A stretch of DNA of 64,000 nt from CAYGFH01 sp964356315 (GCA_964356315.1 CAYHHA010000002.1:1-64000), one strand, 5' to 3'. Shown: positions 7,931 to 17,163, counted from the first letter of the stretch. The notes: generated by a model from the letters alone, not told the origin. Numbers and translations are program-made.

Positions 7931-9019
7931 ATGGCTAAACAAAAAAACCTCGCTACTGTTGCTGATCTTATCCGTGAAGGTAAAGAAAACGGATTTGTTA
8001 CTCAGGAAGATATTTTATTCCTTTTCCCCAAACCAGAAGAACATATCAAAGAGGTCGATGAATTGTGTAATAAATTGATACAAGAGGGTATTGATGTCTT
8101 TGAAACCACCACCCAAGATAGCGATAAAGAATCTTCAAAAAGCATCGTTGAACTAGAAAAAGAAATTGAAGCACTTGTGAAGGCAAATAGTGAGGGTGTT
8201 TCTGATCCTGTGCGCATGTACTTGAAAGAAATAGGTCGCATACCGCTTTTAACGTTTGCTGATGAAATTTCCCTCGCAAAGCGCTATGAAAAAGGAGATC
8301 GAAAAGCAAAGAAGAAACTTATCGAATCGAACTTGCGTCTCGTTGTATCTATCGCAAAAAAATATATCGGTCGAGGTATGTCACTTCTTGATTTGATTCA
8401 GGAAGGAAATCAGGGGCTTATCCGTGCTGTGGAAAAGTATGATTGGCGAAAAGGGTATAAGTTTTCGACCTACGCTACATGGTGGATTAGACAAGCGATT
8501 ACCCGCGCTATCGCGGATCAAGCGCGTACCATCCGCATACCGGTCCATATGGTTGAAACGATCAACCGATTTGTCCGTGCAAGTCGCAGGTTGATGCAGG
8601 ATTTGGGTCGAGAACCAACTCCAGAAGAAATTGCAAAAGTTATGGAAGTGGATGTGATGAAAGTCCGAGAGATTATGAAAGTATCTCAGGAGCCAACATC
8701 TCTGGAAACACCAGTTGGAGATGAAGAAGATAGTCATTTGGGTGATTTTATATCTGACCCAGGTCCAACACCATATGAGCAGACCAGTAGACAGCTTTTG
8801 AAGGAACATATGGAAGAAGTCTTAACGACACTTTCTGATCGGGAGAAAAAGGTATTGGTGCTTCGATTTGGACTCGAAGATGGACGACCAAGAACACTTG
8901 AAGAGGTTGGGGCACAGTTTGGTGTCACACGAGAGAGAATTCGACAGATCGAAGCGAAGGCTCTGAGGAAACTTCGACACCCTTCAAGATCCAAGAAATT
9001 GAAAGACTATTTGGAATAA
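7931..9019 (+). CDS. rpoD: Primary RNA polymerase sigma factor
   Basis: This 362-residue group 1 sigma-70 starts with a short region 1.1-like segment (DLIREGKENGFVTQEDILFLFP). Region 2 is complete, including DLIQEGNQGLIRAVEKYD and FSTYATWWIRQAI, which binds and melts the -10 box. Region 4.2 carries GVTRERIRQIEAKALRKLR for the -35 box. The start at 7931 fits other sigma factors. The frame stays open to ATG 7793, adding 46 residues with a CxxC...C pattern resembling a Com-type zinc ribbon, so the longer form cannot be excluded. It follows dnaG. Confidence 0.95.
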   Translation: MAKQKNLATVADLIREGKENGFVTQEDILFLFPKPEEHIKEVDELCNKLIQEGIDVFETTTQDSDKESSKSIVELEKEIEALVKANSEGVSDPVRMYLKEIGRIPLLTFADEISLAKRYEKGDRKAKKKLIESNLRLVVSIAKKYIGRGMSLLDLIQEGNQGLIRAVEKYDWRKGYKFSTYATWWIRQAITRAIADQARTIRIPVHMVETINRFVRASRRLMQDLGREPTPEEIAKVMEVDVMKVREIMKVSQEPTSLETPVGDEEDSHLGDFISDPGPTPYEQTSRQLLKEHMEEVLTTLSDREKKVLVLRFGLEDGRPRTLEEVGAQFGVTRERIRQIEAKALRKLRHPSRSKKLKDYLE

Positions 9020-9049
9020 ACTGCTTTATAGAAAAAGGGTGCTGTTGAG

Positions 9050-9448
9050 TTATGTGGTTGCGACTGGAAGTGGATTGAGGATTTCTTCAATTTTTTCAAG
9101 AACTGTTTCTAATGATGAATTGCTTTTGAGCATGTAGTAGGTTGGTTTTGTTTCCATAACGTCGGATAGTAATTTCCCATCAGGATCTACGTTGGAAAAT
9201 ACGATAACGGGAACATCTTTGCCCCATGCATCTTCCCTGAGTTTTTTGAGCATCGTCATGCCGTCCATCTCTGGTATAAGCATATCCAAAAGAATTATTC
9301 CCGGCCTTGTTTCTAGCGCCTTTCGAAGGCCTTCGATGCCATTTACCGCAGTATTTGTGGTATATCCTGCAATATCAAGCTTATCTTTAAGCGCAGTTAA
9401 AAGAAGCGTATCGTCTTCAACAACTAAGACAGTTACCTGATTACTCAT
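9050..9448 (-). CDS. Single-domain response regulator (CheY-like)
   Basis: This 132-residue protein is a receiver domain with no output domain. The acidic pair Asp12/Asp13, phosphoacceptor Asp55 in ILLDMLIPEMDG, Ser85 and Lys108 are all present. The start at 9448 is chosen because the receiver fold begins there (MSNQVTVLVVEDD) and a TATAC-rich -10 region precedes it. It is transcribed divergently from the GAF-PAS-PAS histidine kinase at 9520, its likely partner. It probably signals by protein-protein contact. Confidence 0.88.
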   Translation of the reverse strand: MSNQVTVLVVEDDTLLLTALKDKLDIAGYTTNTAVNGIEGLRKALETRPGIILLDMLIPEMDGMTMLKKLREDAWGKDVPVIVFSNVDPDGKLLSDVMETKPTYYMLKSNSSLETVLEKIEEILNPLPVATT

Positions 9449-9507
9449 ATAGTTGCTATAGTATACCATATTAAATTTCCTATACTGCATGTTTTTATAA
9501 AACACTT

Positions 9508-9513
9508 TATACT
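9508..9513 (+). promoter_or_regulatory. Leaderless -10 box of the histidine kinase gene
   Basis: TATACT ends 6 bases before ATG 9520. Confidence 0.65.
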
Positions 9514-9519
9514 TAATAT

Positions 9520-11649
9520 ATGAGTACTCAAGGGCCAGATAGTGAACACCAAGATGCTAACACATCAAGTGAACTTAAATTGCTTGCAGAAATCAGCCTT
9601 CTTTTGACGGGATCTAAAGAATTTTCTGAGATTATGCATACGGTGCTGGAAAAAATTGGAAAACATCTGAACGTGAATAGAGTCTACATCTTTGAAGATA
9701 CTGAAGATGGGATAAAAACAACCAATACCTACGAATGGTGCAAAGAAGGGACAACACCTCAAATACAAAATCTCCAAAATTTTGCCTACACAGATATCAG
9801 CCCATGGAAAGAAACGCTGATTCAGGATCGAAAGATTATGGCTGATGATATCGCCACTTTACCTTCTAATATCCGCGATATTCTTTCCCCGCAACAAATT
9901 CAATCGATATTGGTCTTGCCAATATATGAAAAAGATACGTATAAAGGATTTTTAGGGTTCGATGATACCGAAAAGCATAGAGTGTGGAGAAATATAGATA
10001 TCTATCTATTGGAGGTTATTTCCGGAATATACTCACATGTACATAGATCTTACTTTACACAATTGCGCTTGGCTGATGCACTCACAAACCTTCGGAAAAA
10101 AGAAGAATATCTCGATTTAGCAGTGGCCTGTGCGCAGGTAGGCATTTGGGACTGGAATATATCAACGGGAAAAATAAGTCTGAATGACAGTTGGGTAGAG
10201 ATGCTCGGATACTCTTTGAGCGAATTTACCCCACTCACTATAAAAGTATGGGAATCATTGTGTCATCCGGATGATCTGATCCGTTCAAATGAGCTATTGA
10301 AGAAGCATTTTGCTCGAGAGTCAGATATCTACGTTTGCGAAGTGCGAATGAAACATAAAAATGGGCATTGGGCGTGGATATTGGACCAGGGAAAAGTGAG
10401 TGGTCGTGATGAGAATGGAAATCCAGTTCGTATGTCTGGAACTCATCTGGATATTTCTAAGAAAAAAGAAGAGGAAGAGCAATCATCTATCCGGATCGCT
10501 GAATTGAAGAAGGTCAATGAATCTATGATTTCACTCCTATCTGATATTGAGGAAGAAAAAAATAAATCCTTAAAGCTTGTTTATGAATTGGAAAAGTTTA
10601 AAATGGCTGTAGAAAATGTCTCTGATCAAATCATCATCACTGACCCTGAGGGTACAATTCTTTATGCAAATAAATCTACAGAGAGGATAACAGGATATAG
10701 CAGAAGTGAAGTATTGGGAAAAAAAGCCGGACAACTTTGGAGAGACTCAACACCAAAAGAATTTTTTGACCAACTTTGGACCACCATAAAAATAAACAAA
10801 CAGGAATTTTTTGGTGAACTAACTAATAAAAATAAAAATGGAGTTGACTACCAAGCAGAGATATATATTACTCCAGTTTTGGATCTTGGGGGAAATATTT
10901 TATATTTTGTAGGAATGGAGCGAGATATTACTCGTGTAAAAGAAATAGATCGTATGAAGTCTGAATTTATCTCCCTTGCTTCTCATCAGTTAAGAACGCC
11001 ACTGACTGCGGTAAAATGGTTAACCGAGATGCTCATGAGCGAGGAATTGGGGAGCATGAACGAGAAGCAGAAGCTGTCTATCTCCAAAATTGCCAGTAGT
11101 AATGAGAGGATGATTAATCTGGTAAATTCGCTCCTTGATATCTCTCGATTAGAATCTGGGAAATTTGTCCTTGAGACGACGGAAGTGTCAATTAAAGATT
11201 TAGCTCTTGATGTTGTGGAAGAATTAAAACATGCATTGGAGATTAAAAAACTACATCTAAGTGTTCAGATCGAAGAAGGATTGCCATCTATACGCGTGGA
11301 TAAGAAATTTATCCGTCAGGTGTATATGAATTTATTATCAAACGCATCAAAGTATACGCATGAAGACGGTGAAATTTCCATCAGTATAAAACGAGAAGGT
11401 GATACGATTTTATCGGTAGTTAAAGATACTGGAATTGGCATACCTGTTTCTCAACAGCATAGAATCTACGAGAGATTTTTTCGAGCAGATAACGCGGTAA
11501 AAAAATCAGCTGAGGGAAACGGACTTGGTCTGTATATAATTCAGCTAATTGTGAAACGCTCTGGGGGCACGTTATCGTTTGTGAGCGAGGAAAATAAAGG
11601 AACAGAGTTTTCGTTTACTTTGCCGATCTCCGAGCCTATTGTTGCGTAG
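9520..11649 (+). CDS. Cytoplasmic GAF-PAS-PAS sensor histidine kinase
   Basis: This 709-residue kinase has a GAF domain (about 20-190), a first PAS/PAC domain (about 195-320), a coiled-coil linker, a second PAS/PAC domain (about 355-475), a HisKA domain with His489 in SHQLRTPL, and a HATPase domain. The N box NLLSNASKYT, G1 DTGIGIP, F box RFFRAD and G2 GNGLGLYII are intact. No membrane helix is present, so it should sense an intracellular signal. The divergent receiver at 9448 is the obvious target, and two other lone receivers lie at 16.8-17.7 kb. Its 3' end overlaps the convergent P-loop gene by 14 bases. Confidence 0.93.
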   Translation: MSTQGPDSEHQDANTSSELKLLAEISLLLTGSKEFSEIMHTVLEKIGKHLNVNRVYIFEDTEDGIKTTNTYEWCKEGTTPQIQNLQNFAYTDISPWKETLIQDRKIMADDIATLPSNIRDILSPQQIQSILVLPIYEKDTYKGFLGFDDTEKHRVWRNIDIYLLEVISGIYSHVHRSYFTQLRLADALTNLRKKEEYLDLAVACAQVGIWDWNISTGKISLNDSWVEMLGYSLSEFTPLTIKVWESLCHPDDLIRSNELLKKHFARESDIYVCEVRMKHKNGHWAWILDQGKVSGRDENGNPVRMSGTHLDISKKKEEEEQSSIRIAELKKVNESMISLLSDIEEEKNKSLKLVYELEKFKMAVENVSDQIIITDPEGTILYANKSTERITGYSRSEVLGKKAGQLWRDSTPKEFFDQLWTTIKINKQEFFGELTNKNKNGVDYQAEIYITPVLDLGGNILYFVGMERDITRVKEIDRMKSEFISLASHQLRTPLTAVKWLTEMLMSEELGSMNEKQKLSISKIASSNERMINLVNSLLDISRLESGKFVLETTEVSIKDLALDVVEELKHALEIKKLHLSVQIEEGLPSIRVDKKFIRQVYMNLLSNASKYTHEDGEISISIKREGDTILSVVKDTGIGIPVSQQHRIYERFFRADNAVKKSAEGNGLGLYIIQLIVKRSGGTLSFVSEENKGTEFSFTLPISEPIVA

Positions 11650-12151
11650 TTGTGTTTATCGGAGTCAGAGGGATTTGGCTTAATTGCTCAGTCACCGCTT
11701 TTTCCCCGACATCATTGTTTTCTATCTGTATGTAGTTTGTATTTGGTGGTTCAAACTGAGCGCACATAATTCGGAGATAGGGAATGCCTAAATTGAAATA
11801 TAGCCGCTTCATATATCGCTGTTCTCTAATAATTTTTTGTGTTTGGATAAGAATAAATATTGCATCTGGGAATGCGGTTTTGAGTTTATCTCGCATAAAT
11901 GTTTTGAGAAGAGTTTGATGAACTACGATATGTGCTGAGATTTTTAGCAGAGAGTTAACAGTTTTGATCAAATTGTGTGTAAACTCTTTTCGCATAGCAT
12001 CGGTAATTTCCTTTTTTTCAAAAAGAGCAGTTTTCATGTGTGTAGGTAAATCATCGTCTCCGTTATGAATCGTATATCCAAATGAATTTTTAATTACTTC
12101 TGCGACAAATGATTTTCCGGATCCTGGTAGCCCAAAAATAAAAAGTATCAT
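11636..12151 (-). CDS. Small P-loop kinase-like protein
   Basis: This 171-residue protein opens with the Walker A motif GLPGSGKS (7-14) and has the organisation of small gluconate/adenylylsulfate-kinase-like P-loop enzymes. The substrate is not evident. An ORF continuing upstream to 12259 is rejected because TACAAT (12159-12164) lies 7 bases before ATG 12151, and the fold starts there. It is divergent from the GH18 gene and overlaps the 3' end of the kinase gene. Confidence 0.72.
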   Translation of the reverse strand: MILFIFGLPGSGKSFVAEVIKNSFGYTIHNGDDDLPTHMKTALFEKKEITDAMRKEFTHNLIKTVNSLLKISAHIVVHQTLLKTFMRDKLKTAFPDAIFILIQTQKIIREQRYMKRLYFNLGIPYLRIMCAQFEPPNTNYIQIENNDVGEKAVTEQLSQIPLTPINTTTQQ

Positions 12152-12158
12152 GATGCAT

Positions 12159-12195
12159 ATTGTACACCAGTGCATCAGTTTAGCCATGATACAAT
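12159..12195. promoter_or_regulatory. Divergent leaderless promoters
   Basis: TACAAT on the minus strand (12159-12164) serves the P-loop gene at 12151. TACAAT on the plus strand (12190-12195) ends 6 bases before ATG 12202 of the GH18 gene. Confidence 0.6.
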
Positions 12196-12201
12196 GTGAG
12201 C

Positions 12202-13383
12202 ATGTTAAAAAAAATGATTCTTCTTGCGCTTTGCTTGTGCGTTGGGATATCCATCGCAATTGTTTTCATTAAATCAGGAGGATCTGTGCAACAAACGATT
12301 TCTCCTCTCTCAAATGTACAGTCTCTTCATGTGAAACGCCCCGAAGTAGTAGGATTTTTGCCGTATTGGTTGCTCGGCAAAGCGGATAAACAGTATGAAC
12401 GATTTATCACCACTCTTACGTATTTTGGAATTGCTATAAACGCTGATGGTACGATCATGAAAACAATGAATCCTGGAGAGCTTGAGCCTGGATGGAATAA
12501 TTTAAATCGGCAGGAAGTTTCGGCACGACTGGCTGATGCTACAAAAAATAAATTGAAAAAATCATTGCTTATCATTAGCGGTGACGATGAGGTGATACGT
12601 GAATTGTTAATAGATCCCGTTAAGAATGCCAGAGCAATGATGCAAGAGGTTGCTCCAATTATGAGGGATAAAGGATTTACTGATTTGAACTTGGATATTG
12701 AAACATTTATGGAGGCTTCAGACAGTGACAGGGGAAGGTTTACTGAATTTGTGAAGACGGTTAAAGAAACCATAGTCTCTGAAAAATTAGGCACGCTTAC
12801 CATAGACCTCATTCCAATTGCGTTAATGCGACCAAAATTATATGATCCCGTGGAGCTTGGAAAACTTGCAGACAGTGTGGTCCTTATGACGTACGATTAC
12901 CACTATTCTGGATCTGTGACATCTGGGGCAGTGGCTCCGATCGGTGGGGCGGGTGAGACAATAGAATTTGATGTGGAATCCTCAGTGAAAGAAGCGTTAA
13001 AAGTGATGCCTAAAGAAAAGATTCTTCTTGGAATTCCTCTCTATGGTTACCAGTGGGAAACGATCAGTGATGCTAGTGAATCCGCAACGATACCTGGAGG
13101 ATCGTCGACTGCTAGTGTGCGGCGCATCATGGAAAAATTACGAGTGTGTATTGACTGTAAAACTGGCATCGATCCGTATTCGAAAGAGCCATATCTTATA
13201 TATAAAGATGGTGATGTGTATAGCCAAATCTACTATGAAGACGAAACATCGATGAAAGAAAAAATTGCCCTGGCTAAAAAATATTCACTTGGAGGCATCG
13301 CCCTGTGGGCTTTGGGATATGAGGATGATTCATTACTTCGGCCTCTTGAGGAGTATAAAAAATCATTTTCACTGACGTGGTGA
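12202..13383 (+). CDS. Membrane-anchored GH18-family glycosidase-like protein
   Basis: This 393-residue protein has an N-terminal signal anchor (about 5-25) followed by a GH18 TIM barrel. The catalytic motif appears as DLNLDIE (161-167), with Glu167 at the acid position and the preceding aspartates largely conserved. MTYDYHYSG and the late GGIALWALGYED strand are also typical. Relatives (YaaH/YdhD-like) act on peptidoglycan or chitin-type amino sugars. ATG 12202 is preferred to GTG 12196 because the latter lies directly after the -10 box. The 3' end overlaps the convergent FecR-like gene by 15 bases. Confidence 0.85.
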   Translation: MLKKMILLALCLCVGISIAIVFIKSGGSVQQTISPLSNVQSLHVKRPEVVGFLPYWLLGKADKQYERFITTLTYFGIAINADGTIMKTMNPGELEPGWNNLNRQEVSARLADATKNKLKKSLLIISGDDEVIRELLIDPVKNARAMMQEVAPIMRDKGFTDLNLDIETFMEASDSDRGRFTEFVKTVKETIVSEKLGTLTIDLIPIALMRPKLYDPVELGKLADSVVLMTYDYHYSGSVTSGAVAPIGGAGETIEFDVESSVKEALKVMPKEKILLGIPLYGYQWETISDASESATIPGGSSTASVRRIMEKLRVCIDCKTGIDPYSKEPYLIYKDGDVYSQIYYEDETSMKEKIALAKKYSLGGIALWALGYEDDSLLRPLEEYKKSFSLTW

Positions 13384-14061
13384 AACGATTGTTATCGTCC
13401 TACTGGCATCGTCGATGTTTGCTTGTTTTCCATCTAGGATTGTATAGACGTGCGTGATGTTGTCAGTATCAACAAATGCGACCTTTGCTTCTCCTTTTTC
13501 GACACTCACTGAGATGTCTGAATCTATAATATTGACGCTAAGTCTTGTTTTAGATGCTTGAATAAGCGTATGCAATGCTCGGATTGCAACTGGACTAGTT
13601 GAAGTCATATCATACAGTATTTTTCCGTTTTTTTGTTGAAAAACCGTGTTTTCAGGAAATATATTTACGAAGACGATTTCAGCATTTTTTCCAATGGAGA
13701 TGTTGCTCAAATTTGGGATTAGAATTGTTGCTTTTCCATCTGCATTTGTTGCAATGGATTCTCCAATAAATATCGTGGCGCTTGGGGTGGCTTCAACAAA
13801 TATATTTGCATCGCGGGTTTTGTGAAGTACAGATCCAGTCATTGTCGTCAGTACGCCTTTGAGAGATTGAGCAGGTGGAGCCAATGAGAAGGGTTTAGAT
13901 GTGTAATTATCTGTTTGCGGATTTCTCGAATTTTCTTTTACTGGCTCGGAGGTAGATGATATTTTTGTGTTATATACATACAGCGTTGTGACCACTCCGA
14001 TTGCCATACAGAAGAAGCCCGCAATTATCCAACCTATGATCTCAAGAAGTGATGATTTCAT
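13369..14061 (-). CDS. Membrane-anchored FecR-like domain protein
   Basis: This 230-residue protein has one N-terminal membrane helix (about 9-30), a low-complexity linker, and a beta-rich domain resembling FecR (LKGVLTTMTGSVLHKT, then a second half with VSVEKGEAKVAFVD). In CPR such proteins are usually exported surface proteins rather than sigma-factor regulators, and no ECF sigma gene is nearby. The start at 14061 is chosen because the extended box TGGTAAAAT ends 7 bases before it. Confidence 0.7.
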   Translation of the reverse strand: MKSSLLEIIGWIIAGFFCMAIGVVTTLYVYNTKISSTSEPVKENSRNPQTDNYTSKPFSLAPPAQSLKGVLTTMTGSVLHKTRDANIFVEATPSATIFIGESIATNADGKATILIPNLSNISIGKNAEIVFVNIFPENTVFQQKNGKILYDMTSTSPVAIRALHTLIQASKTRLSVNIIDSDISVSVEKGEAKVAFVDTDNITHVYTILDGKQANIDDASRTITIVSPRQ

Positions 14062-14130
14062 ATAGAAAATTTTACCATACAACATCTTAAAAAATACGTA
14101 AAAAGAGCAAATACGCTCGTGTCGATTATA

Positions 14131-14769
14131 TCACTGCATTGACAGTGTCGTTTCGTAGGAAAGAAAATTACCACAGTCTACCAATTCTTTTTCGCTTACC
14201 TCGTGCCCACTAGGATAGGCTTTAAATGTTACTTCAGCGCCACGCTTCCTAAGTATGTCAGCTACCAATGCTCCCTGAGTCGGTGTAATAATAGCGTCGC
14301 TAGTTCCTATGCTTACGAAGCATGTACGTCCCGACAAATCTGGCCCAGGATGGTTTTTGAGAAACGGCATCATTGGGTGCAATAAAAGCACCCGCTTGAT
14401 ATATGACGGATATAATAACAATGTTGCAAGTAACATGTTTGCACCGTTTGAATATCCTAAAAAAGAAAATGATGAGGGTTCCATCGCATGTTCAATACTC
14501 CAAGATCTGATAAATATATGTAATTTGAGTGTTTCTGACTTTATACTTTCCTGATCAAAAACACCTACTTCATGCCGTCTAAAAAATCTTGACATGCCAT
14601 TTTCCCTTATATTACCTTCCAATCCCAAAAGATTGTATTGATTCTTTAGTAAGTCATCAAAAAACAACAAGTCGTGTTTATTGCCTCCCGTTCCATGCAA
14701 TAAAAATATCGTGCGCTTTGCTTGATTATCTATATATTCATAGTCAAATAAAGTGAGATCGTTAATCAT
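14131..14769 (-). CDS. Alpha/beta-hydrolase, MhqD-like carboxylesterase
   Basis: This 212-residue protein belongs to the phospholipase/carboxylesterase family. The oxyanion segment LLHGTGGN, nucleophile Ser107 in GYSNGA, Asp158 in GTSDAIITP and His189 in YPSGHEV form the catalytic triad. Its start overlaps the stop of the dioxygenase gene as ATGA. The same pairing occurs in Bacillus subtilis mhqO-mhqD, which belongs to the quinone-stress MhqR regulon. A role in detoxifying quinone-derived products is inferred from this pairing. Confidence 0.85.
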   Translation of the reverse strand: MINDLTLFDYEYIDNQAKRTIFLLHGTGGNKHDLLFFDDLLKNQYNLLGLEGNIRENGMSRFFRRHEVGVFDQESIKSETLKLHIFIRSWSIEHAMEPSSFSFLGYSNGANMLLATLLLYPSYIKRVLLLHPMMPFLKNHPGPDLSGRTCFVSIGTSDAIITPTQGALVADILRKRGAEVTFKAYPSGHEVSEKELVDCGNFLSYETTLSMQ

Positions 14770-15713
14770 ATTTTTTTAATAAGCAGTTTTGGGAGATGTT
14801 TTTCTATCTGTGGTCTAAAGGGTTGTAGAAATGGTGGAAGTGAAAGTGATGTGCCCAGATCTTCTACTGATTGATCTACTGTAAATCCAGGTCCGTCTGT
14901 GGCAAGTTCAAATAAAATGCCCGCATGGGTTTTGAAATATATGGATTTGAAATAAAATCTATCGATAACATCTGTCGGATGCAGCCCCAATTTTTCTATA
15001 GCGCTTCTGAATTTCTGTTGTTCGTTTTCATCTCTCGTACGAAATGCTATATGATGTACTGTTCCTGCTGTGTTTACTCCATCTTCAGAGGGATGAGTTT
15101 CCTGAATTTCAAGAAGTTGCGCCCTTGATGAGCCTCTTGCTATATAGAGGGTTATTGACTCTGTCATTTGTAAAAGCGTGTATCCTAACACTGAAGTAAT
15201 GACAGGTTCTATAAGTGATTTTTTTAAAACCAAGAGTGTTGCACTGAAAAATTGAATAATCGCATTTGTTTTTGGAATGTCGTTGTCATCATATACATTT
15301 GAATCATCTATACAGTCATCTTGTGTTATTTCAACTAGTTCCAGTTGTAGGTTGTCTGGATCATAGAAAACTAAGCGTCTGCGTGCAAACCTAGTGGTTA
15401 GTGACTCAAAATTGACGTTGTATGCAATGAACCTCTTTTCCCAAAAGCCCAGTGATGTATTTGGCACAGCAAAAGAAATCTTTGAGACCATGCCAGTGTT
15501 AACTTTCCCCTGATGAGTCGGAAGAAATACAAAAAACGTAAGGTCCATGCCTGGTAACCCTTCTTTGTCTCCAAAGAACAAATGATATACACCTGGATCA
15601 TCCTGATTGACTGTTTGTTTAACCAGTCGCAGTCCGAGAACGCCAGAATAAAAATCTATGGTTTTTTGTGCGTCTGAAGCGATGGCGCTGATGTGATGAA
15701 TTCCTGTTGTCAT
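14766..15713 (-). CDS. VOC-family ring-cleaving dioxygenase, MhqO-like
   Basis: This 315-residue protein has two glyoxalase/VOC modules, at about 4-135 and 145-280. Metal-ligand candidates are the early GIHHI motif, the second HHIAF motif and Glu in GILFELATDGPGF. This C-terminal signature is typical of MhqO/MhqA-type dioxygenases. It is translationally coupled to the MhqD-like esterase downstream. TATAAT at 15720-15725 ends 6 bases before ATG 15713; an in-frame upstream ATG at 15731 is rejected. The inverted repeat at 15741-15758 overlaps the -35 position. Confidence 0.85.
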   Translation of the reverse strand: MTTGIHHISAIASDAQKTIDFYSGVLGLRLVKQTVNQDDPGVYHLFFGDKEGLPGMDLTFFVFLPTHQGKVNTGMVSKISFAVPNTSLGFWEKRFIAYNVNFESLTTRFARRRLVFYDPDNLQLELVEITQDDCIDDSNVYDDNDIPKTNAIIQFFSATLLVLKKSLIEPVITSVLGYTLLQMTESITLYIARGSSRAQLLEIQETHPSEDGVNTAGTVHHIAFRTRDENEQQKFRSAIEKLGLHPTDVIDRFYFKSIYFKTHAGILFELATDGPGFTVDQSVEDLGTSLSLPPFLQPFRPQIEKHLPKLLIKKI

Positions 15714-15719
15714 AGAAGT

Positions 15720-15725
15720 ATTATA
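15720..15725 (-). promoter_or_regulatory. Leaderless -10 box of the MhqO-like gene
   Basis: TATAAT on the minus strand ends 6 bases before ATG 15713. Confidence 0.68.
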
Positions 15726-15740
15726 ATGCATGATGTATAT

Positions 15741-15758
15741 TTGTAATATAGATTACAA
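15741..15758. promoter_or_regulatory. Candidate operator TTGTAAT-N4-ATTACAA
   Basis: A perfect 7-bp inverted repeat with a 4-base centre lies between the divergent MhqO-like and DUF1059 genes. It covers the -35 position of the former. A near-identical site (one mismatch) lies at 23808-23825, before another VOC-family gene. The regulator is not known. Confidence 0.55.
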
Positions 15759-15775
15759 AAAAGGAGGTGAATACT

Positions 15776-16009
15776 ATGAAAACGATGACTTGTAGACAAA
15801 TGGGTGGGCCATGTGATGTGTTGTTTCAGGCGCAAACTGCAGATGAGATGATGGGGCTGGGAGCTGCGCATGTGAATGAAATGGCAGATAAAGATGCGGC
15901 ACATAAAGCTGCTTTTGACATGATGGAAGAAGGTCGAAAGAATCCTGAATCAGGTAAAGCATGGTATGAAAAATTTGTTACAGATTTTTCAGCTCTGAAA
16001 GATAATTAA
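15776..16009 (+). CDS. DUF1059 small protein
   Basis: This 77-residue protein begins MKTMTCRQMGGPCD, the hallmark of the DUF1059 family, with two conserved cysteines (Cys6, Cys13). The rest is helical and hydrophilic. The start at 15776 is set by a near-perfect Shine-Dalgarno AAGGAGGTGA; a GTG at 15767 lies inside that site. Family function is unknown. Its position opposite the MhqO-like operon, across a palindrome, suggests shared control under electrophile or oxidative stress. Confidence 0.85.
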   Translation: MKTMTCRQMGGPCDVLFQAQTADEMMGLGAAHVNEMADKDAAHKAAFDMMEEGRKNPESGKAWYEKFVTDFSALKDN

Positions 16010-16078
16010 GGTTATATACATTATACATCATCCTTTTTCTATCACAGAAAAGGGATTATGTTTTGTATTTGGGTGTGG

Positions 16079-16084
16079 TACAGT
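16079..16084 (+). promoter_or_regulatory. -10 box of the SET-domain gene
   Basis: The extended box TGGTACAGT ends 8 bases before ATG 16093. Confidence 0.5.
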
Positions 16085-16092
16085 GTGAGAAT

Positions 16093-16713
16093 ATGTTTTT
16101 GCTCAGTGATGATTCATGGGAAGTTCGGGACACTCCACGCAAAGGGAAAGGAATCTTTGCTACCAAACAAGTTGAAGCCGGGTGTGTAATTGGCGATTAT
16201 CTGGGAATGGTTATTAAAACAGCAGAGTATGATATTTCTAAAGACGCCGCGGGATTATATTTGATGTATCTATCGGATAGAGCATCTATATATCCTGATT
16301 TGAACGCCACTGATTTGCATCTGATAAATCATTCTTGTAAACCAAATTCGTGGATGTATACCTATAAAAGACACACTCTATTTTTTGCACTTCAGACAAT
16401 TGATAAAGGTGAAGAAATTACTATATCGTATTTATTGAGTCCCAAGGATGAAACCTGTGAGCTTTGTCTTCATGTGTGTTATTGTGGAGAAATATGTTGC
16501 ACTGGATCAATGCATATGTCACAAGAAAAATATACTGCTTGGAGGGCATTTCAACAGGGTATCAATATGAATAACTCTGGAGTAAATTATCGATACGGGC
16601 AGTTACTTCGACCACTTTCTTCATATCCTGATACAATACCCATCGATCCGATATATGAATGGATGTTGAATTCAAATTCACCTGGTACTATTCTTGATAC
16701 TGCCATTCTTTGA
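16093..16713 (+). CDS. SET-domain protein (lysine methyltransferase-like)
   Basis: This 206-residue protein has the SET core: RGKGIFA near residue 17, INHSCKPNSW with the NHSCxPN cofactor/substrate motif, and EITISYL at the catalytic tyrosine. A post-SET-like cysteine cluster follows (CELCLHVCYCGEICC). Bacterial SET proteins methylate protein lysines, and their targets are mostly unknown. The ORF continues upstream to a TTG at 16063, but ATG 16093 is preferred because the box TACAGT lies 8 bases before it. The C-terminal 60 residues are unrecognised. There is no obvious operon partner. Confidence 0.85.
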   Translation: MFLLSDDSWEVRDTPRKGKGIFATKQVEAGCVIGDYLGMVIKTAEYDISKDAAGLYLMYLSDRASIYPDLNATDLHLINHSCKPNSWMYTYKRHTLFFALQTIDKGEEITISYLLSPKDETCELCLHVCYCGEICCTGSMHMSQEKYTAWRAFQQGINMNNSGVNYRYGQLLRPLSSYPDTIPIDPIYEWMLNSNSPGTILDTAIL

Positions 16714-16770
16714 TCATGATTATCAAGGTAAAGTTTCGAAATAGCATGATGTGATATTTATTTGAGAAAA

Positions 16771-17163
16771 CTAGGCAAGGGTTTGCACTGTTGAATCTTC
16801 TGGGAAAAATGCCATAATTTTATTGAGTAATTCCTGGAGGCTGATATCACTTTTAATATAGTAATCATTTGCCCCTAATTTTATGGCTTCTTGAAAAGTT
16901 TCCTTCTTATCTATATTTGAGGCGACGATGACTGGAAGATTTTTTGTTTCAGACTTGTTTCGAATATGAGCCAGCACTTCCATGCCATTTTTTCTTGGCA
17001 AAATTAAATCCAATAGGCATAAATCGTACACGTTTGTATCTAGCAATTTAATTGCTTCCTCTCCATCTCTTGCTATTTCTGTAATAAATACACCATTTTT
17101 TAGCTTTATCTGATATGCATCGATAAGGAATTCTTCGTCTTCGACAATTAATATTTTTTTCAT
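16771..17163 (-). CDS. Single-domain response regulator
   Basis: This 130-residue CheY-like receiver has the acidic pair at Glu8/Asp9/Glu10, phosphoacceptor Asp52 in LLDLILP, Ser82 and Lys104. There is no output domain. The start MKKILIVEDE at 17163 fits the receiver fold; in-frame ATGs at 17175 and 17184 lie on or before the TATACT box. It is divergent from another receiver gene at 17333, and the two may relay signals from the GAF-PAS-PAS kinase or an unlinked one. Confidence 0.88.
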   Translation of the reverse strand: MKKILIVEDEEFLIDAYQIKLKNGVFITEIARDGEEAIKLLDTNVYDLCLLDLILPRKNGMEVLAHIRNKSETKNLPVIVASNIDKKETFQEAIKLGANDYYIKSDISLQELLNKIMAFFPEDSTVQTLA

